A stretch of 55,043 nt of DNA from an uncultured Flavobacteriales bacterium (lineage in GTDB: Bacteria > Bacteroidota > Bacteroidia > Flavobacteriales_G > Salibacteraceae). This document shows positions 1-8,254 of the stretch, piece by piece (within the stretch, counting starts at the first letter, position 1; each line of letters opens with the position of its first letter). The position numbers and the translations under genes are program-made. The notes beneath the pieces are model-generated. The model searched no databases, was not told where the DNA came from, and saw only the letters and a list, made by a program, of their open reading frames with translations. The stretch covers positions 1 through 55,043 of the forward strand of contig CAJXNO010000018.1 in assembly GCA_913057205.1 (NCBI GenBank). Reading direction: 5' to 3'.

Positions 1-208
1 CTTTCTGGCCCTTGATCGAGAACCTCCCATCCATATCGGTAGTGCCGCCACCGATGAGCGCGCTGTCTGTGCTGTAAAGTGCAACGTTTACGAAGGGAAT
101 GGGCGCACCCGAAGGCTCGGTTACCCGTCCACTCACCGTCTGCGAAAAAGCCAGTCCAGGCAGCAAAACAGCAAGTGCAACTACAAAACAATGGAGTGAT
201 TTAGTCAT
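1..208 (-). CDS. TonB-dependent receptor-like outer membrane protein, N-terminal fragment
   Basis: Only the first 69 codons lie in the window; the gene runs off the left edge. The product starts with a clear signal peptide ending near LAFSQ. It continues as VSGRVTEPSGAPIPFVNVAL, the first strands of a carboxypeptidase-regulatory-like (CarboxypepD_reg) domain. In Bacteroidota this domain usually precedes a TonB plug and barrel, so an outer-membrane receptor is the best guess, but the diagnostic part is not visible. An in-frame ATG four codons upstream (position 220) is an alternative start. A hairpin at 235-272 separates it from the MscS gene upstream on the same strand. Confidence 0.75.
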   Translation of the reverse strand, partial: MTKSLHCFVVALAVLLPGLAFSQTVSGRVTEPSGAPIPFVNVALYSTDSALIGGGTTDMDGRFSIKGQK

Positions 209-234
209 GTGTTGCAACATCGATCGCGAAAGTC

Positions 235-272
235 ATAAAAAAGCCGATGGAAGAATGACATCCACCGGCTTC
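235..272 (-). terminator. Intrinsic terminator after the mscS-like gene
   Basis: Read on the minus strand, AAGCCGGTGGA and TCCATCGGCTT form an 11-bp arm pair with one mismatch, followed by a run of T. It lies just past the end of the MscS gene (337) and before the receptor start, so it probably ends mscS transcription. Confidence 0.7.
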
Positions 273-336
273 TCATCTTAAATACTTGTTAATCCTGCAT
301 TCAGCTTAAAAACGAGTGCAGGCACAAATGGTTCAA

Positions 337-1161
337 TTACTTATCCAAATGCACATCCATCTGAGGATAAGGAATACTGATCTTCTCTTCGTCGAATCGA
401 CGCTTCACGCTTTCAATCATGTCAAAGTGCACGTCCCAATACTTCGGAGCATCTACCCAAACACGTGTGGTGATGTTGACGGAGCTATCTGCCAGTGCAC
501 CTACCCGTACGAATGGTGCTGGATCTTTCAAGATGCGATCATCTTTCTCAATGATGTCACGGATGACTCCTTTCGCTTTTTCAAAATCGTCATCGTAACC
601 GATCCCAAAGGAGAAATCCACCCGACGCGTAGGCATGGTGCTGTAATTGGTCATCGAAGAGTTAGCCAATCCACCGTTTGGAATGATGATGATCTTATTG
701 TCTGGGGTATTCATGATGGTATTAAAGATCTGAATCTCACGAACGGTTCCTGCGTGACCCGCAGCTTCAATGTAGTCGCCTACCTTGTAGGGTTTGAACA
801 GCAGGATCATAACGCCACCAGCGAAATTCTGCAAGGTGCCTTGCACCGCTAAACCAACGGCCAAACCTGCAGCACCGAGGATGGCCACAAAGGACGTCAT
901 CTCAATGCCCACCATTCCTGCCACGCTGATGATAAGGGCTACTTTAAGTACGATGCTCAAAACACTGCGTATAAAAGGAACCAAGCTGGGATCCATTTCT
1001 CTCCGCTTCATCACATCGTTAAGACGCGCCACCAATCCATTGATAATCCATAATCCAATTACGAGTGCAATTACAGCACCCAGTAGCTTCATGCCATATT
1101 CAACGATAAAGCCTTGAAGTTGCTCCATTAAGTCGGAGACTTTATTGATTTCTAATTCCAT
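337..1161 (-). CDS. Small-conductance mechanosensitive channel, MscS family
   Basis: The 274-residue product is the size of a minimal MscS. It has two N-terminal transmembrane helices (about residues 22-45 and 65-88) and then the pore helix with the Gly/Ala-rich segment AGLAVGLAVQGTLQNFAGGV. The beta domain follows (FKPYKVGDYIEAAGHAGTV, then PNGGLANSSMTNYS) and a C-terminal alpha/beta domain ending in IPYPQMDVHL. MscS channels sit in the inner membrane and open under tension to release solutes during hypo-osmotic shock. The gene stands alone with a terminator at 235-272. The ATG at 1161 gives the expected N terminus. Confidence 0.95.
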   Translation of the reverse strand: MELEINKVSDLMEQLQGFIVEYGMKLLGAVIALVIGLWIINGLVARLNDVMKRREMDPSLVPFIRSVLSIVLKVALIISVAGMVGIEMTSFVAILGAAGLAVGLAVQGTLQNFAGGVMILLFKPYKVGDYIEAAGHAGTVREIQIFNTIMNTPDNKIIIIPNGGLANSSMTNYSTMPTRRVDFSFGIGYDDDFEKAKGVIRDIIEKDDRILKDPAPFVRVGALADSSVNITTRVWVDAPKYWDVHFDMIESVKRRFDEEKISIPYPQMDVHLDK

Positions 1162-1203
1162 GGGTCAAATAAGTTTGGTTCAAATAAGCTTAGAAGTTTG
1201 GGA

Positions 1204-1842
1204 TCAGAGGAAGGGATTGTGAATTTTCTCATGTCCTATTGTCGTTTGTGGCCCATGGCCTGAATAGACCGTGTAATCATCATCTAATGTGAAGAGCTGT
1301 TCTCGGATTGAATTTAAAAGAGTCCCATGATCTCCACCCGGAAGGTCTGTTCGGCCAATGCTTTCCCTAAACAAAACATCGCCACCGATCACCATTTTCT
1401 GCTCGTGCTGGATAAATACCAAGTGCCCTGGTGCATGTCCCGGACAAAAACGGATTTCGAATCGATCACCATCCAGATCAAGCTGGTCTTTCTCAGAAAG
1501 ATGAAGCTCACATGAAGGAGAGCTTTCGAAACCTGGAATTCCATACATGCTGGCACTTACTCCTGCCATGTTCATGGTTGGCTCATCGCGTTCATCGTAT
1601 TCCGGTGATAGTCCGTACTCCGAATGGATGAATGCGTTCCCGAACACGTGATCTAAATGACAGTGGGTGTTCAATAATCGGGTAGGGGTCAAGCCCTCAA
1701 AGGCAATAAATGCTTTCAGCTCCTGTTTTTCCATGGGGTCATAGCAACCCGGATCGATGATCCAACAGTTCTTCTGGTCTGAATAGAGGACGTAGGTATT
1801 TTCTTGAAAAGGACTGAAGGTGAATTGGCGAATGTGCACCAT
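1204..1842 (-). CDS. Metallo-beta-lactamase-fold hydrolase (glyoxalase II-like)
   Basis: This 212-residue protein has the metal-binding motif THCHLDH at about residues 59-65, a further metal His in CPGHAPGH, the GGDVLF aspartate motif and a late SGHGPQT histidine. These are the ligands of a binuclear MBL-fold hydrolase. Length and motif spacing fit the short glyoxalase II-like/YcbL group, which hydrolyses thioesters such as S-lactoylglutathione, but the C-terminal glutathione-binding domain of true GloB is absent. The substrate is therefore uncertain. It is likely cytoplasmic, as no signal peptide is seen. Confidence 0.9.
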   Translation of the reverse strand: MVHIRQFTFSPFQENTYVLYSDQKNCWIIDPGCYDPMEKQELKAFIAFEGLTPTRLLNTHCHLDHVFGNAFIHSEYGLSPEYDERDEPTMNMAGVSASMYGIPGFESSPSCELHLSEKDQLDLDGDRFEIRFCPGHAPGHLVFIQHEQKMVIGGDVLFRESIGRTDLPGGDHGTLLNSIREQLFTLDDDYTVYSGHGPQTTIGHEKIHNPFL

Positions 1843-1912
1843 TACTCGTCTAATTTGTTAGGATGATGTGCTTAAGGCTTGTTACATTTAGAGCTTCGCT
1901 CTGTTTTAATCA

Positions 1913-4900
1913 ATGATGTTCAAAGGTAGAAGGATTCCATTGCGGCTTGCGACTCTAGTCGCCTCCTTGCTCTTGGCGGGTGAACTGCGCGCGCAGTTCT
2001 ACCACGGGATGCACCATCCTTTTGGAAAGAACCGGATTCAATATGAGCAGTTCGATTGGATGAAATACGAATTCGATCACTTTACGGTTTTCTTCTATGG
2101 CAGGAATAAGAACCTCGCCGTCTTCACTGCGAAGAATGCTGGTGAGATGATCGATGAAATGGAGCAATTCTTTGATTACTCCATGAAGCGCGAACGCACC
2201 CAATTCGTCGTATATCAGAAACTGGAGCATTTCCGGCAGTCCAACGTGGGGATTCCGGAAACGGATGAATCCAACATCGGTGGCACCACCCAGATTGCGG
2301 GATCCAAGATCTTCGTTTACTTCGATGGCGACCTGAACTCATACCGACAGCAGATCCGCGAGGGCATTGCTGAAGTGTTGATCGGACAGATGCTTTTCGG
2401 AGAGAATTGGCGCGAGATGATCAAGAACAACGCTTTGATCAACTTTCCGCAATGGTTCATAGCCGGCTTGACCAAGTATGCAGCGAGACCGTGGGATATC
2501 GAGGCAGACGATCGATTGCGCGACTTGGTTTACCGAGATCGTTACAAGAAGTTTAACCGACTGGGCGAAGAAGATGCCGCGGTGGCAGGAAGGTCGCTTT
2601 GGTATTACATCGGCGAGACCTACGGGACCAACGTGATCCCCAACATCATGTACATGGCACGGGTCACCAGGAGCATTGAGTCTGGTTTTCTCTTTGTACT
2701 GGGTACTTCTATGGAGACCTTGCTGGAAGATGCGCAGCGCTATTTCGAGATGCGCTATGCAAGTGACCGCGAAGGCACACAAGACTTTGAGCCATTCCTG
2801 TATATAAGAAGTCGAAAAGGCAGAGACTTCACAGAGCCTAGGATCAGTCCAGATGGAAGGTACCTTGCCTACGTAACCAACGTCAAAAGCAAGATGAAGG
2901 TGTTCATCTACGACGCTAGCAAAGACCGTAAACGCAAGCGTTACCGCCAAGGCCATAAATTAGATCACATCTACGACACCTCCTACCCGGTAATGGATTG
3001 GAATCCAGTAACCGGCGAGCTGCATGTGATCGTTGAGCGCCGTGGTCGACTGTGGATGCATCGCATCGATCCAAAGGAAGGAGAAACAGGAAAGATCGAG
3101 CTGTTGCGCTTGGAGAAGGTTCTTGATATGAGCTTTTCTCCTGATGGAAAACAAATCCTATTTTCTGCTATAAACGGAGGACAAACAGATATCTACCTCT
3201 ACAGCATCGCTGCAAACAGCCAGAAGCAATTGACAGCAGATATCTATGATGATCGATATCCAGTATTCCTGAACGAGGAGGAAGTCCTTTTCGCATCCAA
3301 CCGAGCCAACGACACCATTGATCTTGCCAAGGACAATTTGAGCTATGCACCTCTTCCTACCATGGACATCTACAAGCTTCCGGTAGAAGACGGTGAGGTG
3401 GCCATGAATTTGACGCAGTCCCCAACAAGCAATGAACGGAAACCCTTGCGCTTGAACAATACGTCGTTCATGTTCGAAAGCGATGAAAGTGGCATCAGAA
3501 ACCGGTATTTCGGACAAATGGATAGTGCGATCGTATCTATTGATACCGCCATCACTTATCGTTACTACGCTAGAACAGAAGCGTTAACGGGTTATCCAAG
3601 GAATTTAACAGGGTTCGACTACGAAGCGAGTGAAGAGAAGCTGGTTGAGCTCTTTCTATACGACGGTGGCTATAGCATGCAGATCAAGGAAGGAGATGAG
3701 GTTACCCAGCCTTTTCTTCCAGTCAACTCGAACTTCAAGCAAAACGAGTTGATCGATCAAGCCAGAGAAGAGCGCGCAGAGCGTGCTGCAGAACCCTTGC
3801 AAGAGGATACGCTGGGCATCACCATCATCCGAAAGAAAGTCTTTGACCAGGATGCGGTGAGTAAGTCGATAGACGATGGCACCATCAACATTTTCGATTA
3901 TCAATTTGATGAGGAGTCCATGCGGGATGCGGCCAAAGACAACGGGGAAAGCCGCAACACAGTATTGATTCCGCGTGATTCGATCAAACAGGACGATGAC
4001 ACCCCCTTCGTGCTTCCTGTGATGCGGAATTATGACCTTGCTTTTGCGGCTACCGATCTCACCACCCAAATGGATTTCGATTACGCTACTGATCTGTACC
4101 AGCCTTTCAATGGCGGTCCCTTCATCAATCCTGGATTAGGAACTTTCCTGAAGGTAGGAATGCTGGATGTGTTCGAAGATTACAAACTCGAAGGAGGCTT
4201 TCGTTACTCCTTCAACAGCGATGGAACGGAGTACTTCATCTCTTTAGAGGATCGGTCGAGGCGACTGGATCGTAAGTACATCCTCCAAAGACAGGCTTTG
4301 ACCACTATCGAAAGCCTGCCCTTGAACCAACGGGTGCAGATCTATCAAGCACGAGGCATCTTTCGTTACCCGATCGATGAGGTGCAATCGGTTCAACTCA
4401 CCGCCACTGGGCGATACGATCGCTTGATCACGCTAGGACAAGACCGTCAAGGCTTAGAGCAGGACGATGAGACTGACTTTTGGGGTGGTGTGAAACTGGA
4501 GTACATATTTGATAACACGCTTGATATGGCGTTGAATATCCGAAGTGGTACACGTTTGAAGGTTTTCGGTGAGCACTATCGCAACATCGTAGATCCATCG
4601 TCTTCGTTGTATGTAACTGGACTCGATCTTCGAAACTATATACCGATCCACCGGGAGTTGATCTGGGCTAATCGCTTGGCGGGGAGTTCAAGTTTTGGTC
4701 CGCAAAAGCTGGTTTACTACATGGGCAGTGTAGACAACTGGATCATTTTGGGCAACCGAGAACGCTTTGATTTTGGCAATGATGTATCTAGAACCCAGGG
4801 CTATCGCTTCCAAACCATAGCAACCAACATGCGGGGCTTCGTGCAAAACGCGAGAAACGGCAACAATTTTGGCGTGCTGAACAGCGAGCTCCGCTGGCCG

Positions 4901-5221
4901 GTGGTGCGTTACTTCACCAACAAACCACTGAAAAGCGAGTTCCTCTCTACTTTTCAGGTGATCGGTTTTGCCGATGTGGGTACGGCATGGACGGGCGTTT
5001 CACCCTACTCAGAAGAGAATGCGTTTAACCGCATCACAGAAACCAATGGCTCAGTAACGGTGACTTATGAGAACCAGACCGATCCGTTCATCGGTGGGGT
5101 AGGTTGGGGCCTCCGAGCGAAGGTTTGGGGTTATTTCGTACGCTTTGATTATGCTTGGGGCATAGAAAACGGCTTATTTTTGAATCCTACGACGCATTTG
5201 TCGTTCGGACTAGACTTCTAA
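1913..5221 (+). CDS. Exported pseudo-peptidase / PD40 propeller / beta-barrel protein
   Basis: The 1102-residue product begins with a signal peptide (cleavage near LRAQ, residue 28). Residues about 45-290 resemble a gluzincin peptidase-MA-like domain, but the catalytic helix reads REGIAEVLIGQ (149-159), so both zinc histidines of HExxH are missing; WFIAGLTKY (181-189) matches the following WFxEGLAEY signature. Residues about 300-560 carry TolB-like PD40 repeats (ISPDGRYLAYVTN, FSPDGKQILFSA). The C-terminal ~350 residues look like an outer-membrane beta-barrel of the surface-antigen (Omp85-like) type and end in an aromatic (GLDF). It heads a chain of abutting genes. Such proteins are often called TolB in Bacteroidota, but true TolB is much shorter. 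The start could also be the next Met. Confidence 0.85.
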   Translation: MMFKGRRIPLRLATLVASLLLAGELRAQFYHGMHHPFGKNRIQYEQFDWMKYEFDHFTVFFYGRNKNLAVFTAKNAGEMIDEMEQFFDYSMKRERTQFVVYQKLEHFRQSNVGIPETDESNIGGTTQIAGSKIFVYFDGDLNSYRQQIREGIAEVLIGQMLFGENWREMIKNNALINFPQWFIAGLTKYAARPWDIEADDRLRDLVYRDRYKKFNRLGEEDAAVAGRSLWYYIGETYGTNVIPNIMYMARVTRSIESGFLFVLGTSMETLLEDAQRYFEMRYASDREGTQDFEPFLYIRSRKGRDFTEPRISPDGRYLAYVTNVKSKMKVFIYDASKDRKRKRYRQGHKLDHIYDTSYPVMDWNPVTGELHVIVERRGRLWMHRIDPKEGETGKIELLRLEKVLDMSFSPDGKQILFSAINGGQTDIYLYSIAANSQKQLTADIYDDRYPVFLNEEEVLFASNRANDTIDLAKDNLSYAPLPTMDIYKLPVEDGEVAMNLTQSPTSNERKPLRLNNTSFMFESDESGIRNRYFGQMDSAIVSIDTAITYRYYARTEALTGYPRNLTGFDYEASEEKLVELFLYDGGYSMQIKEGDEVTQPFLPVNSNFKQNELIDQAREERAERAAEPLQEDTLGITIIRKKVFDQDAVSKSIDDGTINIFDYQFDEESMRDAAKDNGESRNTVLIPRDSIKQDDDTPFVLPVMRNYDLAFAATDLTTQMDFDYATDLYQPFNGGPFINPGLGTFLKVGMLDVFEDYKLEGGFRYSFNSDGTEYFISLEDRSRRLDRKYILQRQALTTIESLPLNQRVQIYQARGIFRYPIDEVQSVQLTATGRYDRLITLGQDRQGLEQDDETDFWGGVKLEYIFDNTLDMALNIRSGTRLKVFGEHYRNIVDPSSSLYVTGLDLRNYIPIHRELIWANRLAGSSSFGPQKLVYYMGSVDNWIILGNRERFDFGNDVSRTQGYRFQTIATNMRGFVQNARNGNNFGVLNSELRWPVVRYFTNKPLKSEFLSTFQVIGFADVGTAWTGVSPYSEENAFNRITETNGSVTVTYENQTDPFIGGVGWGLRAKVWGYFVRFDYAWGIENGLFLNPTTHLSFGLDF

Positions 5222-5602
5222 ATGACCTTGAACGAAATCATCATCCTCATACTGATTGGGCTCTTTGCTGGGATATTCAGCGGACTTTTTGGAATCGGTG
5301 GTGGATTGATCATGGTTCCTGCCATGGTTTTCTTTTTAGCGATGAACCAACATGAGGCACAAGGCACTAGCCTTGGAGTTTTGGTGATTCCAGTGGCAGC
5401 CGTTGCAGCGTTCAACTATTACAAAGCTGGAGCACTGAACGTGAAGTTTGCAGTGATCATCGCCTTGAGCTTTGTGGTGGGTGGATTCTTGGGTTCCAAA
5501 GTATCTCTTGGCGTGAGTGAATTGATGCTGAAGCGCGTCTTTGGTGTGTTGATGCTTCTAATGGCAATCAAACTGATCTTCTTCTCAAAAGCCAGCGCTT
5601 GA
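5222..5602 (+). CDS. Half-size TauE/SafE (TSUP) family membrane transporter
   Basis: This is a hydrophobic protein of 126 residues with four predicted membrane segments. The signature GLFGIGGGLIMVP follows the first helix, as in the TauE/SafE (TSUP) family, which exports sulfite, sulfoacetate and other anions. Full-length members have about 250 residues from two such halves, so this is a single repeat that would have to pair with itself or a partner. The ATG follows the stop codon of the preceding gene directly, and its own stop overlaps the ATG of the next gene, so it is very likely cotranscribed. The substrate cannot be told from the sequence. Confidence 0.85.
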   Translation: MTLNEIIILILIGLFAGIFSGLFGIGGGLIMVPAMVFFLAMNQHEAQGTSLGVLVIPVAAVAAFNYYKAGALNVKFAVIIALSFVVGGFLGSKVSLGVSELMLKRVFGVLMLLMAIKLIFFSKASA

Positions 5603-6786
5603 TGAAGGAACAGATCCAACAACGGGCAAATGAATTGCAAGAGCAGTTGGTTGAAGTCCGCAGGCACTTACACCGATACCCTGAACTCTCCTTTCAAGAG
5701 CATCAGACCGCAGCTTTCGTACTAGAACAGCTGAATTCCTACGGGATCGATGCCAAGTTGCACTCTGAAACGGGTATTGTTGCCTTGATCAAAGGTGAAA
5801 ACGGAGATTCTGATCGTGTGTTGGCTTTGCGGGCTGATTTAGATGCCCTTCCACTACAAGAGAAAAGCGATAAGAACTATTGCTCCGAGCATTCCGGAGT
5901 GATGCATGCGTGCGGGCATGACGTACATACGACATCGCTCCTCGGTACGGCGATGATCTTGCATGATCTGCGATCGTCCTTTGCAGGAACGGTTAAGTTC
6001 ATCTTTCAACCGGGTGAAGAGAAGCTTCCTGGAGGAGCCTCCATCATGATTAAGAATGGAGTTTTGAAGGATCCTGAACCTCAGGCCATTCTAGGACAGC
6101 ATGTTTTTCCTGACCTAGAGGCAGGTAAAGTGGGCTTCCGCGCAGGGAAGTACATGGCGAGCTGCGATGAGATCTACCTGACCGTAAAGGGTAAAGGAGG
6201 TCATGGCGCACTTCCGCACAAGGTCATCGACCCCGTTTTGATCGGTTCACACATTATTGTGGCCTTACAGCAGATTGTTAGCCGACGAAGTAATGCTTTG
6301 CTACCGACCGTATTGTCGTTTGGATGCTTCAATGCCAACGGAGCAACCAACGTCATTCCCGATGAGGCTAAGCTGGAAGGAACCTTCAGAACCTATGATG
6401 AGGAATGGAGAGAAGAGGCCCATAAGTTAATCCGGCAGATCGCTGAACAAACAGCAGGCTCCATGGGAGCAAGTTGTGAAGTCAAGATCGAAAAGGGCTA
6501 TCCTTTTGTATACAATGATCCACTACTGACTGATCAAGCCAGATCAGATGCAGAGGCATACCTGGGAAAGGAGAACGTTGTGGATTTAGAGATGCGTCCA
6601 ACCGGCGAAGATTTCAGCTTTTACACCCATACCTTACCAGGAACGTTTTATCGACTCGGTGTGCGCAATGAGCTAAAAGGCATCACAAGTGCAGTACATA
6701 CCACTACCTTTGACGTGGATGAAGCTTGCCTTTCTGTAGGAAGTGGCTTGATGGCGTGGCTGGCAATTCAAAACCTAAAGAGATGA
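5602..6786 (+). CDS. M20D-family amidohydrolase (N-acyl amino acid/hippurate hydrolase type)
   Basis: The 394-residue metallopeptidase-fold enzyme begins with LVEVRRHLHRYPELSFQE, typical of M20D amidohydrolases. It has the metal-site cysteine and histidine in HACGHDVHT (about 100-108), the FQPGEE glutamate pair, GGHGALPH in the dimerisation domain and a late His in SAVHTTTFDVDE. The family removes acyl groups from N-acyl amino acids or related amides in the cytoplasm. The ATG at 5602 shares its A with the TGA of the TSUP gene. A TTG one codon upstream is possible but less likely. Substrate specificity is not predictable here. Confidence 0.93.
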   Translation: MKEQIQQRANELQEQLVEVRRHLHRYPELSFQEHQTAAFVLEQLNSYGIDAKLHSETGIVALIKGENGDSDRVLALRADLDALPLQEKSDKNYCSEHSGVMHACGHDVHTTSLLGTAMILHDLRSSFAGTVKFIFQPGEEKLPGGASIMIKNGVLKDPEPQAILGQHVFPDLEAGKVGFRAGKYMASCDEIYLTVKGKGGHGALPHKVIDPVLIGSHIIVALQQIVSRRSNALLPTVLSFGCFNANGATNVIPDEAKLEGTFRTYDEEWREEAHKLIRQIAEQTAGSMGASCEVKIEKGYPFVYNDPLLTDQARSDAEAYLGKENVVDLEMRPTGEDFSFYTHTLPGTFYRLGVRNELKGITSAVHTTTFDVDEACLSVGSGLMAWLAIQNLKR

Positions 6787-7208
6787 AGTACATAACCCTA
6801 TCCTTATTCTTTTTGTCGACACTGTTGGTCAGTTGTGCTGATCCACAAGAAAAGAAAGTCCAAGAACTAAAGAAGGTGACCATTGCCTTGCACGACGAGG
6901 TGATGCCGCGCATGGGAGAGATTACAGAGCTTTCTACCGACTTGAAAGACTTACGCGAGGATTTGAAGGCTGATACAACAGATTCAGCCATTAATGAGAT
7001 CGGTGTGATCAATGATCGAATCAAGTCGCTGGATGATGCCTATGAAGGAATGATGCAGTGGATGGCAGACTATGAGCCGCGATTTGAAGAGGAACATCCG
7101 ATGGATTCAGCTGTTGTTTACTATGAACAGCAGCGCACATACATCGAGCGCGTGAAGTTGGATATGGAGAAAAGTATAGAGGATGCAGCAGGGTATTTGG
7201 AGCAATAG
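6783..7208 (+). CDS. Small lipoprotein with a coiled-coil body
   Basis: The ATG at 6783 overlaps the preceding stop by four bases (ATGA). The 141-residue product starts with a lipoprotein signal peptide (lipobox LVSC, Cys near residue 18). The mature part is a charged, helical protein with heptad-like spacing (VTIALHDEVMPRMGEITELS, then LKDLREDLKADT). Similar small lipoproteins in Bacteroidota carry the uninformative name 'viral A-type inclusion protein'; no function is established. It lies between the amidohydrolase and the SCO1-like gene in an overlapping chain, which suggests coexpression with the copper/cytochrome pair. Confidence 0.8.
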   Translation: MKYITLSLFFLSTLLVSCADPQEKKVQELKKVTIALHDEVMPRMGEITELSTDLKDLREDLKADTTDSAINEIGVINDRIKSLDDAYEGMMQWMADYEPRFEEEHPMDSAVVYYEQQRTYIERVKLDMEKSIEDAAGYLEQ

Positions 7209-7842
7209 GTACTCCCTTTTTCTTATAGCGGTTTTAGGTATGGTGATTACAGGCTGTGAAGCGCCTACCCAAGAACTTCCAGTGCTCGGCCCGTACACCG
7301 TTGAAGACCAAATTGTTGATGGTGTATTGCAAACCGATACCGTATTCACTACAATCCGAGATTTTGCATTCGTAGATCAAGACGGTAATAGCATTGATCA
7401 AAGCACGACAAAAGGTAAGGTCTACGTCACCGATTTTTTCTTCACCTCTTGTCCAACCATTTGTCCCAAGATGAAGCAGCAAATGCTACGGATCTATGAT
7501 CGATTTGAGACAAACGATGATGTGTTGTTGCTATCGCACAGCATTGATCCAAAGCGGGATAGCGTTGGTCGATTGAAGACCTATGCGGATAAGTTGGGGA
7601 TATCATCTACAAAATGGCATTTGATGACCGGTGATCGGGACAGCATCTACAGCATGGCCAAGCATTACATGATCGCTGCGCAGGAGGATGAATTAGCTCC
7701 CGGTGGGTTTGCACACAGTGGTGCCTTTCTGCTGGTGGATAAGAACCGCCAGATCAGGGGTATTTACGATGGAACCAATCCTGAAGAAGTAGACCAACTC
7801 ATGCTCGACTTGGAATTCTTGCTGAATGAACCGCAGGGCTAA
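7183..7842 (+). CDS. SCO1/SenC-family copper chaperone or thiol oxidoreductase
   Basis: This 219-residue lipoprotein-like product (lipobox VITGC near residue 25) has a thioredoxin-fold SCO domain. The metal-binding pair is CPTIC in FFFTSCPTICPKMK, SHSIDPKRDS follows, and the third ligand His is in FAHSGAFLLVDK. SCO proteins deliver copper to the CuA site of cytochrome oxidase (or to nitrous oxide reductase) or act as thiol reductants in the periplasm. The ATG at 7183 lies 26 bases inside the preceding gene; no better start is seen. A monohaem cytochrome c gene overlaps its end, which supports a role in respiratory-enzyme assembly. No oxidase subunits are in the window. Confidence 0.92.
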   Translation: MQQGIWSNRYSLFLIAVLGMVITGCEAPTQELPVLGPYTVEDQIVDGVLQTDTVFTTIRDFAFVDQDGNSIDQSTTKGKVYVTDFFFTSCPTICPKMKQQMLRIYDRFETNDDVLLLSHSIDPKRDSVGRLKTYADKLGISSTKWHLMTGDRDSIYSMAKHYMIAAQEDELAPGGFAHSGAFLLVDKNRQIRGIYDGTNPEEVDQLMLDLEFLLNEPQG

Positions 7843-8254
7843 AAGCATATGGGTCATTTTGCTCCTCGCATTGACTGGTATTACCGTGTTTGATGCCTGC
7901 GATTACAAACCACGAAACCAAGGTCAAAAGCTTTACGAAAAAGAGTGTGCTAGCTGCCACATGGAGAATGGACAAGGACTAGGTGAGCTCATCCCACCTG
8001 TGGCGAATGCAGATTATGTGGTGAAACACAAAGAAGACCTGGCCTGCATCATCCGGCATGGGATTGCAGGACCGATGACCGTGAACGGCATCGAATACGA
8101 TGGTGAGATGGAGGGAAATACAAAGCTCTCCGATATTGAGATCAATAACCTCATTCACTACTTATTGGTCGATCTGAACCAGCAGAAAGAGCATTTCGTG
8201 ATCAGCGATATCCGGGCTCAGCTGGAGGATTGTCAATTTCATTCAGACAAGTAG
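7826..8254 (+). CDS. Membrane-anchored monohaem cytochrome c
   Basis: The 142-residue protein has an N-terminal hydrophobic segment ending in a Cys (FDAC), so it may be a lipoprotein. The haem c motif is CASCH at about residues 42-46 and the axial methionine is in IAGPMTVNG, giving a class I cytochrome c fold. It would carry electrons on the periplasmic side of the inner membrane. It starts 17 bases inside the SCO1-like gene and closes the plus-strand chain that begins at 1913. Its last 16 bases overlap, tail to tail, with the minus-strand hydrolase gene. Confidence 0.92.
   Translation: MNRRAKSIWVILLLALTGITVFDACDYKPRNQGQKLYEKECASCHMENGQGLGELIPPVANADYVVKHKEDLACIIRHGIAGPMTVNGIEYDGEMEGNTKLSDIEINNLIHYLLVDLNQQKEHFVISDIRAQLEDCQFHSDK

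Noticed and set aside
316-852. A 178-codon plus-strand frame inside the MscS gene
   Set aside because: It is a shadow of the MscS reading frame; the minus-strand product is full-length and conserved.
1162-1203. Repeated TTCAAATAAG motif upstream of mscS
   Set aside because: It is only two short copies in A/T-rich sequence and does not match the promoter consensus.
2339-2956. A 205-codon minus-strand frame inside the large PD40 gene
   Set aside because: It is a shadow of a well-supported gene, with no family resemblance and no promoter.
7183-8254. SCO1 and cytochrome c as part of a nitrous oxide reductase cluster
   Set aside because: No nosZ, nosL or related genes lie in the window, so the pair is described only as copper/electron-transfer proteins.
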